Source of the DNA: Patescibacteria group bacterium
Lineage (GTDB): Bacteria; Patescibacteriota; UBA1384; DATEAH01
Reading direction: 5' to 3'
NCBI GenBank assembly: GCA_035288465.1
Contig: DATEAH010000011.1
Location: 1-33,093 of the forward strand
Length of the DNA: 33,093 bases
Both the position numbers and the translations under genes were made by a program. Below, piece by piece: positions 13,532 through 20,872 of the stretch. Each line of letters opens with the position of its first letter. The stretch's first letter is position 1. The notes under the pieces were generated by a model, which worked only from the letters and a program-made list of their open reading frames with translations, was not told where the DNA came from and did not search any database.

Positions 13532-16468
13532 ATGAATCTATTGTCTCCGTTTGAAAACTTCTTAAATACGACTAATTCAACTTCAATGTTGTCCCTCTTT
13601 TTTATAATTCTAACGTATTTATTGATTATAATTGGAATAATTTTCGTCCTTTCAATAATTATTAAAATTATTCGGACTAAAAAACAAAAAATCTGGGTAA
13701 ATGATCAAAAATACCACTTACTTTTAATTTCAGTTCCCAAGGATAATGAAAAATCCCCCTTAGCTGCTGAACAAATGTTTGCGGCTTTACATGGAATTTA
13801 TAAAACCGCGAAAGAACTTAATGCGGAAGGTGCAATTCAAGATCATTTATCTTTTGAGATTGTTTCAATTGACAAATATATTCGTTTTTATGTTTATGTG
13901 CCGGCTGGCATTAAAGAATTTGTCAAGGGTCAAATTTATGCTCAATATCCAAGTGTTGACATTGAAGAGGTTGAAGATTACACCCAAGAAATTAAAGATA
14001 AAGGCTTGATTTCCGCTTCAACTGAGCTCGGAACTACCAAATCTGATTGCTACCCAATAAAAACCTTTCCAAATTTTGAAGTTGATCCCTTGGCTGGCAT
14101 TACGGGTGCCCTAACTGAAGTTGGACCCGGAGATCAAATTTGGATTCAAATTTTAACCAGACCAGTCTCTGATGAATGGCAAGCGAAAGGTATTACCTTA
14201 GTTGATAATATTAGAACCGGCAAAGCTGATACCATTTCTCCTTTCAAACAAGTTGGAAAATCATTTCTAAAACTTATCGGGGAATTAGCCCTAACCGCGG
14301 CCCAACCACAAACGGCCGCCGATCATCGCAAAGCTCAAATTACAGCCGAAGAAAAACCACAATTGCCAGCTCCGGTTGAAGCAGGCTTGAAAGGCATCGA
14401 AGAAAAAATTACTAAATTAGGTTTTGAAACTAAAATTCGAATTTTTGTTTGGGCAAACGATGTCACCTCAGCGCGCAGTAAATTACATACTACTATCGGT
14501 GCTTTTAAACAATTTAATACGACTAATTTAAGTGGTTTTGTTTCGGGACCGGTGAAAATTTCTGATGAAAAATTATTAAATTCATATCGAGCGAGAATGT
14601 TTCCAGAATCAACCTATATTTTTAATATTGAGGAATTAGCCTCGGTTTTTCACCTTCCTTCAGTTTCCGTAGAAACTCCAAATATTGTCTGGGCTGGTAG
14701 TAAAAAAGGCGAACCACCGGCTAATTTACCAATTGCTGGTACCGTCCCAGAGGATGAATTGGTTATTTTCGCTAAAACTGATTTTCGAAATTCCGCCACT
14801 GATTTTGGTCTAAAACTTGATGATCGACGTCGACATCTCTACACTATTGGTAAAACCGGCGTTGGTAAAACTACCATGCTTGAAACCATGGTAATTTCTG
14901 ATATTCGCGATGGTAAAGGGGTTGCCGTTGTCGATCCGCATGGTGATTTTGTCGAAAGAATTTTAAATTTTATCCCCGCCGAAAGAGTCAAAGACGTGGT
15001 CCTTTTTGACCCCTCCGATATTAACCATCCGGTTGGTTTTAATTTGCTTGAAAATGTCAGTCCTGATCTAAAAAATATTGTTACTTCTGGTTTGGTCGGA
15101 ATTTTCCAAAAAATTTGGGCTTACACTTGGGGTCCAAGATTAGAGCACATCTTAAGAAATGCGGTCATGGCTTTATTGGATTATCCAGATTCGACAATTT
15201 TAGGTATTTTAAAAATGCTTAACGATAAAAATTTTCGTCATAAAGTCATGGACCAAATTAAAGACCCGGTGATTCGTGATTTCTGGGTTGAAGAATTTGA
15301 AAATTATAATGACCGTCTTCGCTCTGAAGCGGTGGCGCCAATTCAAAATAAGGTCGGCCAATTTGTTTCTTCACAAACAATCCGCAATATCATTGGTCAA
15401 CCCAAAAGCACCATTGACATGAAAGATATTATGGATAATAAAAAGATTCTTTTAATTAATTTATCCAAAGGTAAAATCGGCGAAGATAATTCCGCCTTAT
15501 TGGGCGCGATGTTAATCACCAAAATTCAACTTACTGCCATGGCCAGAGCTTCAATCCCCGAAGAGGATCGTGTCGATTTTTATTTATACGTTGATGAGTT
15601 TCAAAATTTCGCCACCGAATCTTTTGCGACTATCTTTTCTGAAGCTCGAAAATATAAATTAAATATTGCGGTTGCCAACCAATATATCGCCCAGATGCCA
15701 GAAGAGGTTCGAGAAGCGGTTTTTGGCAACGTTGGCACGATTATTAGTTTTCGCGTGGGTGCTTCTGACGCCCCTTTTTTAGCAAAAGAATATTCACCAG
15801 TTTTTGAAGAAAGTGATTTAGTTAATCTTGATAAATATCATATTTATATTAAAATGTCGATTGAGGGCGTGACTTGCCCGGCATTTTCCGCAATCACAAT
15901 TGCCTTACCAGATGAACCCGAAGGCTTTAAGGAACAGGCGATGGCCGCTTCCCGGACTAAGTATGGCAGCGACCGAGCAAAAGTCGAAGAATTGATTGCT
16001 GAATGGTCCGCAACTGCTTCAAAACCCTCACCAAGAACTGATTCTGAATCACATAATAATTTTCAAAACCCAGCTAATCCAAACGCGATTTCATTTTCAA
16101 GTTCCGATAGAGGATCATCCTCAGAAAATCAACTTTCAAAATTAAAAGGCCCCTCAGCCATCATCCGTGTTGGCTCACAAAAATACGCCGAATATACTGA
16201 TCAAAAAAACGATCATTGGTATCAAAAAATGGCAAATTCCGAGTCTGGTGAATCTGAAGAAAATAATCAAAAAACTGAAAATAATACCCCCGCTTCAAAT
16301 CCCCAAACCCAATCAGAAAATAAACTAACACCACAAATTATTGATCTAAATCAAAACATTGACGAATCAAAACATAATTTAAAGGATGAGGATCTCAAAA
16401 ATAATCATCACTCCAAAGTTGATAATTTAATTGAACTCAAAGAAGGCGAGATAATTGACCTAAATTAA
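13532..16468 (+). CDS. VirD4/TraG-like type IV secretion ATPase, copy 2
   Basis: Paralogue of the ATPase at 9285, 978 residues from ATG 13532. GGAGG at 13520-13524 sets this start; an in-frame TTG at 13517 overlaps that site. A long membrane segment (about 17-47) precedes the shared N-terminal domain (YPIKTFPNFEVD, LKGIEEKITKLGF, FHLPSVSVETPN). Walker A is GKTGVGKTT (440-448), then VVDPHGD and Walker B YLYVDEFQNFA (D688-E689), followed by NVGTIISFRVG. It differs from copy 1 by a roughly 150-residue low-complexity tail (from about 830) rich in Asn, Ser, Lys and Glu, which carries the word IIDLN twice, once at the very end. The two proteins may form a mixed hexamer or serve two substrates. No channel genes are adjacent. 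Confidence 0.88.
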   Translation: MNLLSPFENFLNTTNSTSMLSLFFIILTYLLIIIGIIFVLSIIIKIIRTKKQKIWVNDQKYHLLLISVPKDNEKSPLAAEQMFAALHGIYKTAKELNAEGAIQDHLSFEIVSIDKYIRFYVYVPAGIKEFVKGQIYAQYPSVDIEEVEDYTQEIKDKGLISASTELGTTKSDCYPIKTFPNFEVDPLAGITGALTEVGPGDQIWIQILTRPVSDEWQAKGITLVDNIRTGKADTISPFKQVGKSFLKLIGELALTAAQPQTAADHRKAQITAEEKPQLPAPVEAGLKGIEEKITKLGFETKIRIFVWANDVTSARSKLHTTIGAFKQFNTTNLSGFVSGPVKISDEKLLNSYRARMFPESTYIFNIEELASVFHLPSVSVETPNIVWAGSKKGEPPANLPIAGTVPEDELVIFAKTDFRNSATDFGLKLDDRRRHLYTIGKTGVGKTTMLETMVISDIRDGKGVAVVDPHGDFVERILNFIPAERVKDVVLFDPSDINHPVGFNLLENVSPDLKNIVTSGLVGIFQKIWAYTWGPRLEHILRNAVMALLDYPDSTILGILKMLNDKNFRHKVMDQIKDPVIRDFWVEEFENYNDRLRSEAVAPIQNKVGQFVSSQTIRNIIGQPKSTIDMKDIMDNKKILLINLSKGKIGEDNSALLGAMLITKIQLTAMARASIPEEDRVDFYLYVDEFQNFATESFATIFSEARKYKLNIAVANQYIAQMPEEVREAVFGNVGTIISFRVGASDAPFLAKEYSPVFEESDLVNLDKYHIYIKMSIEGVTCPAFSAITIALPDEPEGFKEQAMAASRTKYGSDRAKVEELIAEWSATASKPSPRTDSESHNNFQNPANPNAISFSSSDRGSSSENQLSKLKGPSAIIRVGSQKYAEYTDQKNDHWYQKMANSESGESEENNQKTENNTPASNPQTQSENKLTPQIIDLNQNIDESKHNLKDEDLKNNHHSKVDNLIELKEGEIIDLN

Positions 16469-16525
16469 AACAAAATACGTTGTGGTGGTGTATTCTCGCT
16501 TCTGCTCGAACTATTTTTGAACAAA

Positions 16526-16762
16526 ATGGGCATAGAAAATAATCCAACTCCGGAATTTCTTACTGAAAAATATACGGATTTGCATAAAACTCCCGAAGTG
16601 GAAGGATCGGTAAGAAAACTACGAAATGAAGGCGAAAAGATTCCTGATAAAAAAGAAGCGCGTCTTGACGCTCATTTTCGTCGTATTGATAGGGCATTAG
16701 AAGGCAAACGCGGTTTTTTCACGCATCTCATCAAAGATAAATTAACCAAAGATCATTTTTAG
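16526..16762 (+). CDS. Small conserved-looking hypothetical protein (78 aa)
   Basis: ATG 16526 is chosen over in-frame TTG 16517; neither has a clear ribosome binding site. The product is charged and helical: NNPTPEFLTEKYTDLHKTPEV, then KIPDKKEARLDAHFRRIDRALE and a basic end. From memory, the TPEFL-EKYPDLH start and the E/DARI-like helix resemble N-terminal regions of uncharacterised proteins in candidate-phyla genomes, but this was not checked. It lies 57 bases after the second ATPase and before the RRM promoter. Function unknown. Confidence 0.6.
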   Translation: MGIENNPTPEFLTEKYTDLHKTPEVEGSVRKLRNEGEKIPDKKEARLDAHFRRIDRALEGKRGFFTHLIKDKLTKDHF

Positions 16763-16769
16763 CCTCAAT

Positions 16770-16798
16770 TTGACAAATTCAATTTAATTTGTTATACT
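16770..16798 (+). promoter_or_regulatory. Promoter of the RRM gene
   Basis: TTGACA (16770-16775), a 17-base spacer, then TATACT (16793-16798). The expected transcript start near 16805 leaves a leader of about 115 bases before the ATG. Confidence 0.85.
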
Positions 16799-16804
16799 AT
16801 AACT

Positions 16805-16920
16805 ACATATTAAGATATCGTTTGAAGCACTCTGTGGATGACTTTCTATCTAAAGATCTTAGGTAAATTCTCCCGAGGAATTCAACGAGTAAAATTACAG
16901 GCTTAGGCCTGGGAGAAAAA
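16805..16920 (+). promoter_or_regulatory. Structured 5' leader that sequesters the RRM gene's ribosome binding site
   Basis: TTCTCCCGAGG (16868-16878) pairs with CCTGGGAGAA (16908-16917) as 10 base pairs with one bulged G, burying the GGGAGA ribosome binding site. A competing hairpin, CAGGC (16898-16902) with GCCTG (16907-16911), would open that stem and expose GAGAA. The two folds are mutually exclusive, as expected of a translational switch. Whether temperature, the RRM protein or something else flips it is not visible. Confidence 0.6.
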
Positions 16921-17196
16921 ATGGAAGAGCAAGGACAAAAGAACAAACTCTACGTTGGCAATCTACCTTACACTTTGACTGATGATGGCTTAAAAGAACT
17001 TTTTGCCGGTATCGGTGAAGTTGCTGAAGCTAAGGTCATTGTGGACAAATTCTCAAACCGATCAAAAGGTTTTGGATTTGTAACCATGGTAGATGACAAA
17101 ACTGCCGAAAGTGCCATTAAAGAAATGAATGGCAAAGACATTGAAGGCAGAGCGATCGTAGTCAATGTTGCCAGACCAATGCGCGAACGAAGATAA
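16921..17196 (+). CDS. Small RRM-domain RNA-binding protein
   Basis: A single RNA recognition motif fills the 91 residues: RNP2 LYVGNL (10-15), RNP1 KGFGFVTM (49-56), and a short Arg-rich tail (RPMRERR). This is the layout of the bacterial Rbp proteins best known from cyanobacteria, several of which are cold-induced and bind RNA. The ribosome binding site GGGAGA is at 16911-16916. The gene is a single unit, with its own promoter and a strong terminator. The leader suggests translational, possibly autogenous or temperature-linked, control. Confidence 0.93.
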   Translation: MEEQGQKNKLYVGNLPYTLTDDGLKELFAGIGEVAEAKVIVDKFSNRSKGFGFVTMVDDKTAESAIKEMNGKDIEGRAIVVNVARPMRERR

Positions 17197-17209
17197 GTTT
17201 GCGATTGAA

Positions 17210-17251
17210 AACTAAAAAACCCTCCCAATTTTTAAGGAGGGTTTTTTAGTT
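17210..17251 (+). terminator. Strong terminator after the RRM gene
   Basis: A perfect 16-bp stem (17210-17225 with 17236-17251) built on CCCTCC/GGAGGG, flanked by A-run and T-run, with a 10-base loop. The symmetry would let it stop transcription from either side. Confidence 0.92.
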
Positions 17252-17274
17252 CCTAATTATATCATTTTATATCC

Positions 17275-17302
17275 TTGTAAAATACCATGAAAAAGGTATA
17301 TT
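17275..17302 (+). promoter_or_regulatory. Probable promoter for the 54-aa gene and the P-type ATPase
   Basis: TTGTAA (17275-17280), a 16-base spacer, then TATATT (17297-17302). An inverted repeat ATACC/GGTAT (17282-17286, 17295-17299) overlaps the spacer and -10 and could be an operator. Confidence 0.5.
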
Positions 17303-17317
17303 TAAGATGAGATAAAA

Positions 17318-17482
17318 ATGAAAAAAATCTTAATTATAATTGGGATATTTTTAATGGTAATTATTTTACGAGTCGCGATTCTAAAAATGTCTTCACCTAA
17401 AGATGATTGGATTTGTCAAAATAGCCAATGGGTTAAACACGGCCATCCCAATCAACCCGTACCAACTACTATTTGTCAATAA
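17318..17482 (+). CDS. Small membrane-anchored protein (54 aa) with DDWIC...WVKHGHP motif
   Basis: A short frame starts at ATG 17318: a Lys-rich start, one hydrophobic helix (ILIIIGIFLMVIILRVAIL), then an extracytoplasmic-looking tail PKDDWICQNSQWVKHGHPNQP ending in TTICQ. Two Cys (one in DDWIC, one near the end) could form a disulfide. From memory, a WIC-NGQWVKHGNP-like tail recurs in small proteins of candidate-phyla bacteria; not verified. AGATGAGAT upstream is a modest ribosome binding site. The P-type ATPase starts 17 bases after its stop, so the two may be co-expressed. Confidence 0.65.
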   Translation: MKKILIIIGIFLMVIILRVAILKMSSPKDDWICQNSQWVKHGHPNQPVPTTICQ

Positions 17483-17499
17483 TCTGGGATGACTAATTA

Positions 17500-20133
17500 A
17501 TGTCAAACTATTACCAGAATACAGTTGAAGAAATTTATTCCAAACTCAAAACTAACAAACAGGGGCTAAATTCAAAGGAGGCCCTTTTTCGCATAGATAA
17601 ATTCGGTTTAAACCGGCTCAAAAAGACGCAAAACGTGCCGGTATTTTTTAAATTTCTTTATCAATTTAAAGATTTGCTCGCGATAATTCTATTAGTTGCC
17701 GCTGGAATTGCTTTAATTATTGGAGAACCTCGAGACAGTTTAATTATTCTAATTATTGTAATCGTAAATTCCTTAATTGGCTTTATTCAAGAATATCGCG
17801 CGGAGCGAATCCTGGCCGCATTTAAAAAAGAATTGCCATCTATGGCAAAAGTGATCAGGGACGGCAAGGAAAAACAAATTCTCACCTTCAGGCTCGTACC
17901 GGGAGATATTTTGGTTTTGGAGGCTGGCGATTTAATTCCCGCCGATGCCAGAATTTTTGAATCATCTGACTTAAAAACTAATGAATTCGCTTTAACTGGT
18001 GAATCACATCATCGCCACAAAAATCACGCTATCATTAAGCACGACGAAACCTTAGCTGATATAAATAATATGGCTTATATGGGCACTGCAGTTGTAGAAG
18101 GAAGCGCCAAGGCCGTGGTTGTAAATACTGGTATGGAAACTGAATTTGGAAAAATTGCCGAATCAAGCCAAAAAATCAAAGAAACTCCCACCCCTTTGCA
18201 GTTAGAAATGACTCATACCGGGCAAGTCACCGCGATTGTCGCGAGCGCAATTGCCATTTCAGTTTTAGTTATACTTTATGTTTTGGGTCGAGACTTAAAA
18301 GAATGTTTACTTTTTGCCATCGCGGCCGGGGTTGCGGTAGTCCCTGAAGGCTTGCCAGCAATAGTCTCGGTCGCCTTATCTTTGGGTGCGCAACGGATGC
18401 TAAAAAAGAAAGCTTTAGTGAAAAAATTACTTCATGTTGAAAGTTTGGGTTCAGTTACTACTATTTGTTCGGATAAAACTGGTACTATTACGACTAGTCG
18501 AATGACAGTTGTTAATACTATGCCTCAAATTAATGATTTTTCTAAAAATCAAAAAGAATATTTTATTAATAACTTAATTTTATGTAATAATGCGATTCTT
18601 GACAATAAACCAATTGGGGATCCGGTAGAAGTCGCGTTTTTAGAATATTGCCAAAAAAATAATCATAACTTTGAAGAAATTAGAAAATCAAATCTCAGAA
18701 TCCACGAAATTCCATTTTCCTCAAAAAGAAAAAAAATGAGTGTGGTTGTTAAAAATTCCAAAAATGAATTAATTGTTTTTACAAAAGGCTCCACCCTTGA
18801 ATTACTAAAATTGTGCGACCTAAAAACCAAGGAAAAGGAAATTATCATGCAAAAACATAATTCAATGGCAAATTCAGGTTTTCGTATGTTAGCTATAGCG
18901 ATGAAAAAAATTACAAAATCATCAATTAAAAATGTTAGGAAAATTCCCAAAAATGAGATTGAAAATAATTTAACCTTTTTAGGTCTTGTAGCACTTGAAG
19001 ATCCACCCAGAGAAGGCGTTAAAGAGGCGATGGAAAAATGCAATCGAGCTGGGATTAAAGTAATTTTAATTACGGGTGATTATGAACTTACTGCCAAAGC
19101 CATCGCTCTCCAAATTGGTTTAGCCACATCTGATACCAAAATTATTACCGGTGAAGATTTACATAATATGGATGATTTAGCTTTAAAAAATTCTCTAAAA
19201 GATAAGATAATATTTGCTCGAATTGAACCTGAACAAAAATTAAGAATTGTGAAAACCTTACAGGAAATGGGCGAGATTGTGGCAGTTACCGGCGATGGTG
19301 TCAATGATGTCCCAGCGTTAGTGAAAGCCAATATTGGCGTGGCCATGGGCCGGATTGGTACAGATGTCACTAAAGAGGCGGCGGATATGATTTTGCTTGA
19401 TGATCATTTCGCCACTATTGTTAATGCGGTTGAAGAAGGACGCCGAATTTTTGACAATACCAAAAAATTCGTTTTTTATGTTTTTTCCTCAAATTCTGGT
19501 GAATTACTTGCGCCATTGTTTGCTTTAATTTTGGGGTTGCCCTTGCCATTAATCGCGATTCAAATCTTAGCCATCGATTTAGGGACTGATGTTTTACCGT
19601 CGTTAGCTTTGGGTGTCGAAAAAGAAGAAGCCGGAATTATGAATCGCCCCCCTCGCTCAAAAAACGAACGAATTATTAACCTGAAAATGTTATCCCGTTT
19701 ATTACAGGTCGGTTTAGTGATGGGAATATTTGGTTTACTTATTTTTATAGTTTCTTTACATCAATCTGGGTGGAATTTCAAGTCAGGTTTAAATCTCGAA
19801 AGTCCAATTTATTGGCAAGCTACCGCCTCAACTTATATCGTGATCGTATTTTGCCAAATTGCCAATGCTTTTACCTCAAGAAGTGAAAAATTATCAATTT
19901 TTAAAACCGGCATTTTTTCAAATCAATGGCTAATTTATTCAGAAATCGTCTCCGCGATTATGCTTTGGTTTGTGATTGGTTTTGAGCCGATGCAAAAAGT
20001 TTTTAAAACTGCCGTGCCCACACCATTTGTCTGGGGATTAGCGATAATTGCCTTTATTCTATTCTTGGTTATTTTTGAGGCTCGAAAAAAAAGTTTCAAT
20101 AAAAATCAAATCTCTCAATCTTCATCAGTATAA
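17500..20133 (+). CDS. P2-type cation-transporting ATPase
   Basis: Full-length 877-residue pump with all catalytic parts. The actuator loop has TGES (166-169), M4 has PEGLP (282-286), and the phosphorylation site is SDKTGT with D325 (read as DKTGTITTSRMTV, slightly off the usual TLT-N-MTV). The nucleotide domain has FTKGS, and the hinge has GDGVNDVPAL. M5 reads SSNSGELLAP, as in Ca-ATPases, whereas M6 reads AIDLGTDVLP, the IDLGTD form typical of Na/K- and H/K-ATPases rather than the NLVTD of SERCA. The cation is therefore uncertain: Ca2+, Na+ or K+/H+ are all possible. ATG 17500 follows a weak GGGA. The preceding 54-aa membrane protein is a candidate accessory subunit. Confidence 0.93.
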   Translation: MSNYYQNTVEEIYSKLKTNKQGLNSKEALFRIDKFGLNRLKKTQNVPVFFKFLYQFKDLLAIILLVAAGIALIIGEPRDSLIILIIVIVNSLIGFIQEYRAERILAAFKKELPSMAKVIRDGKEKQILTFRLVPGDILVLEAGDLIPADARIFESSDLKTNEFALTGESHHRHKNHAIIKHDETLADINNMAYMGTAVVEGSAKAVVVNTGMETEFGKIAESSQKIKETPTPLQLEMTHTGQVTAIVASAIAISVLVILYVLGRDLKECLLFAIAAGVAVVPEGLPAIVSVALSLGAQRMLKKKALVKKLLHVESLGSVTTICSDKTGTITTSRMTVVNTMPQINDFSKNQKEYFINNLILCNNAILDNKPIGDPVEVAFLEYCQKNNHNFEEIRKSNLRIHEIPFSSKRKKMSVVVKNSKNELIVFTKGSTLELLKLCDLKTKEKEIIMQKHNSMANSGFRMLAIAMKKITKSSIKNVRKIPKNEIENNLTFLGLVALEDPPREGVKEAMEKCNRAGIKVILITGDYELTAKAIALQIGLATSDTKIITGEDLHNMDDLALKNSLKDKIIFARIEPEQKLRIVKTLQEMGEIVAVTGDGVNDVPALVKANIGVAMGRIGTDVTKEAADMILLDDHFATIVNAVEEGRRIFDNTKKFVFYVFSSNSGELLAPLFALILGLPLPLIAIQILAIDLGTDVLPSLALGVEKEEAGIMNRPPRSKNERIINLKMLSRLLQVGLVMGIFGLLIFIVSLHQSGWNFKSGLNLESPIYWQATASTYIVIVFCQIANAFTSRSEKLSIFKTGIFSNQWLIYSEIVSAIMLWFVIGFEPMQKVFKTAVPTPFVWGLAIIAFILFLVIFEARKKSFNKNQISQSSSV

Positions 20134-20148
20134 TTATCTTGATTTATC

Positions 20149-20177
20149 TTGACATAAATTAATATTTGTAGTATAAT
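20149..20177 (+). promoter_or_regulatory. Full-consensus promoter of the 20224 gene
   Basis: TTGACA (20149-20154), exactly 17 bases, TATAAT (20172-20177). Both hexamers are perfect. Confidence 0.88.
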
Positions 20178-20223
20178 TTTATAATACTGCATTGTGAGTT
20201 AATCGAGAAAAGGGGGAGAAACC

Positions 20224-20751
20224 GTGACCAACTCATATGTGCCGGACAAACCGTATTGGATAAACAAAACTGAACAATATCTTGAAATCCTAATCTTCAC
20301 AAATTTGAAATGGTTAAGGCAACAGCTCAAACTTCGACGTCGCCACAACAATCGTTTTTATATTCATTTGATGTGGTTGATGTCAAAAATTAATACCTTG
20401 CCAACCACCATTTGTCCCATCTGCCAGCAAGACTCAGTCACAATTTTTTTCGCCCGAAAAGATACCTCCAATTATATCGGAGAGGTTAAGCCCGAAGACT
20501 TACGCTGTGAAAAATGCCAAACAGCCTTCCCTAGACCAGGAGATACCCCTTATCCTGCAAATCTGGAGACTATTAACTCTCGCCTTGATTCCTCTGAACG
20601 TTTTCAGGCTGCGTGCATAATTTTCGGCATTGATATCAAAAAACCACACGAGATACAAATCTTTGAACTTTTTTACAAAACCCAACCTCAAGATCGACCA
20701 AACCCAAACTCCCAACCCGAACCAACATTACAATTGGCTCTGCACTACTAA
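20224..20751 (+). CDS. Orphan zinc-ribbon-like protein (175 aa), GTG start
   Basis: Not assigned. GTG 20224 is preceded by AGGGGGAGAA (20211-20220). Residues 1-60 are helical and basic (LRQQLKLRRRHNNR). A four-Cys zinc ribbon follows, CPIC at about 63-66 and CEKC at about 98-101, separated by a linker predicted as strands. The C-terminal part is helical and ends in a Pro/Asn/Gln-rich stretch. A nucleic-acid or protein-binding role is possible but unproven. It is a single unit between a perfect promoter and a terminator whose stem overlaps the stop codon. Base composition and the non-ATG start resemble the small genes at 7.6-8.7 kb. Confidence 0.7.
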   Translation: MTNSYVPDKPYWINKTEQYLEILIFTNLKWLRQQLKLRRRHNNRFYIHLMWLMSKINTLPTTICPICQQDSVTIFFARKDTSNYIGEVKPEDLRCEKCQTAFPRPGDTPYPANLETINSRLDSSERFQAACIIFGIDIKKPHEIQIFELFYKTQPQDRPNPNSQPEPTLQLALHY

Positions 20752-20778
20752 CCCGTAGTCAGGGCCTTTATTTTTTTA
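20736..20778 (+). terminator. Terminator overlapping the end of the zinc-ribbon gene
   Basis: GGCTCTGCACTAC (20736-20748) pairs with GTAGTCAGGGCC (20755-20766) with one G-U pair and one bulged C. The loop holds the TAA stop, and a T-rich tract follows at 20767-20778. Confidence 0.85.
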
Positions 20779-20814
20779 TCAGCATTATAAAATTTAATAA
20801 TTTAAAGCTAAAAC

Positions 20815-20843
20815 TTGTATTAATTTTTTTAAAAGTTTACAAT
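20815..20843 (+). promoter_or_regulatory. Promoter of the PAS membrane protein - gpmI pair
   Basis: TTGTAT (20815-20820), 17 bases, TACAAT (20838-20843), 30 bases before the ATG. The ribosome binding site AAAGGA lies just before ATG 20873. Confidence 0.6.
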
Positions 20844-20872
20844 CAAATTAGATAACATCTTAAAAGGAAAAT

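Noticed and set aside
8881-16468. Integrated conjugative element or plasmid boundary
   Set aside because: No integrase, relaxase, attachment-site repeats or tRNA target is visible, and flanking genes look chromosomal.
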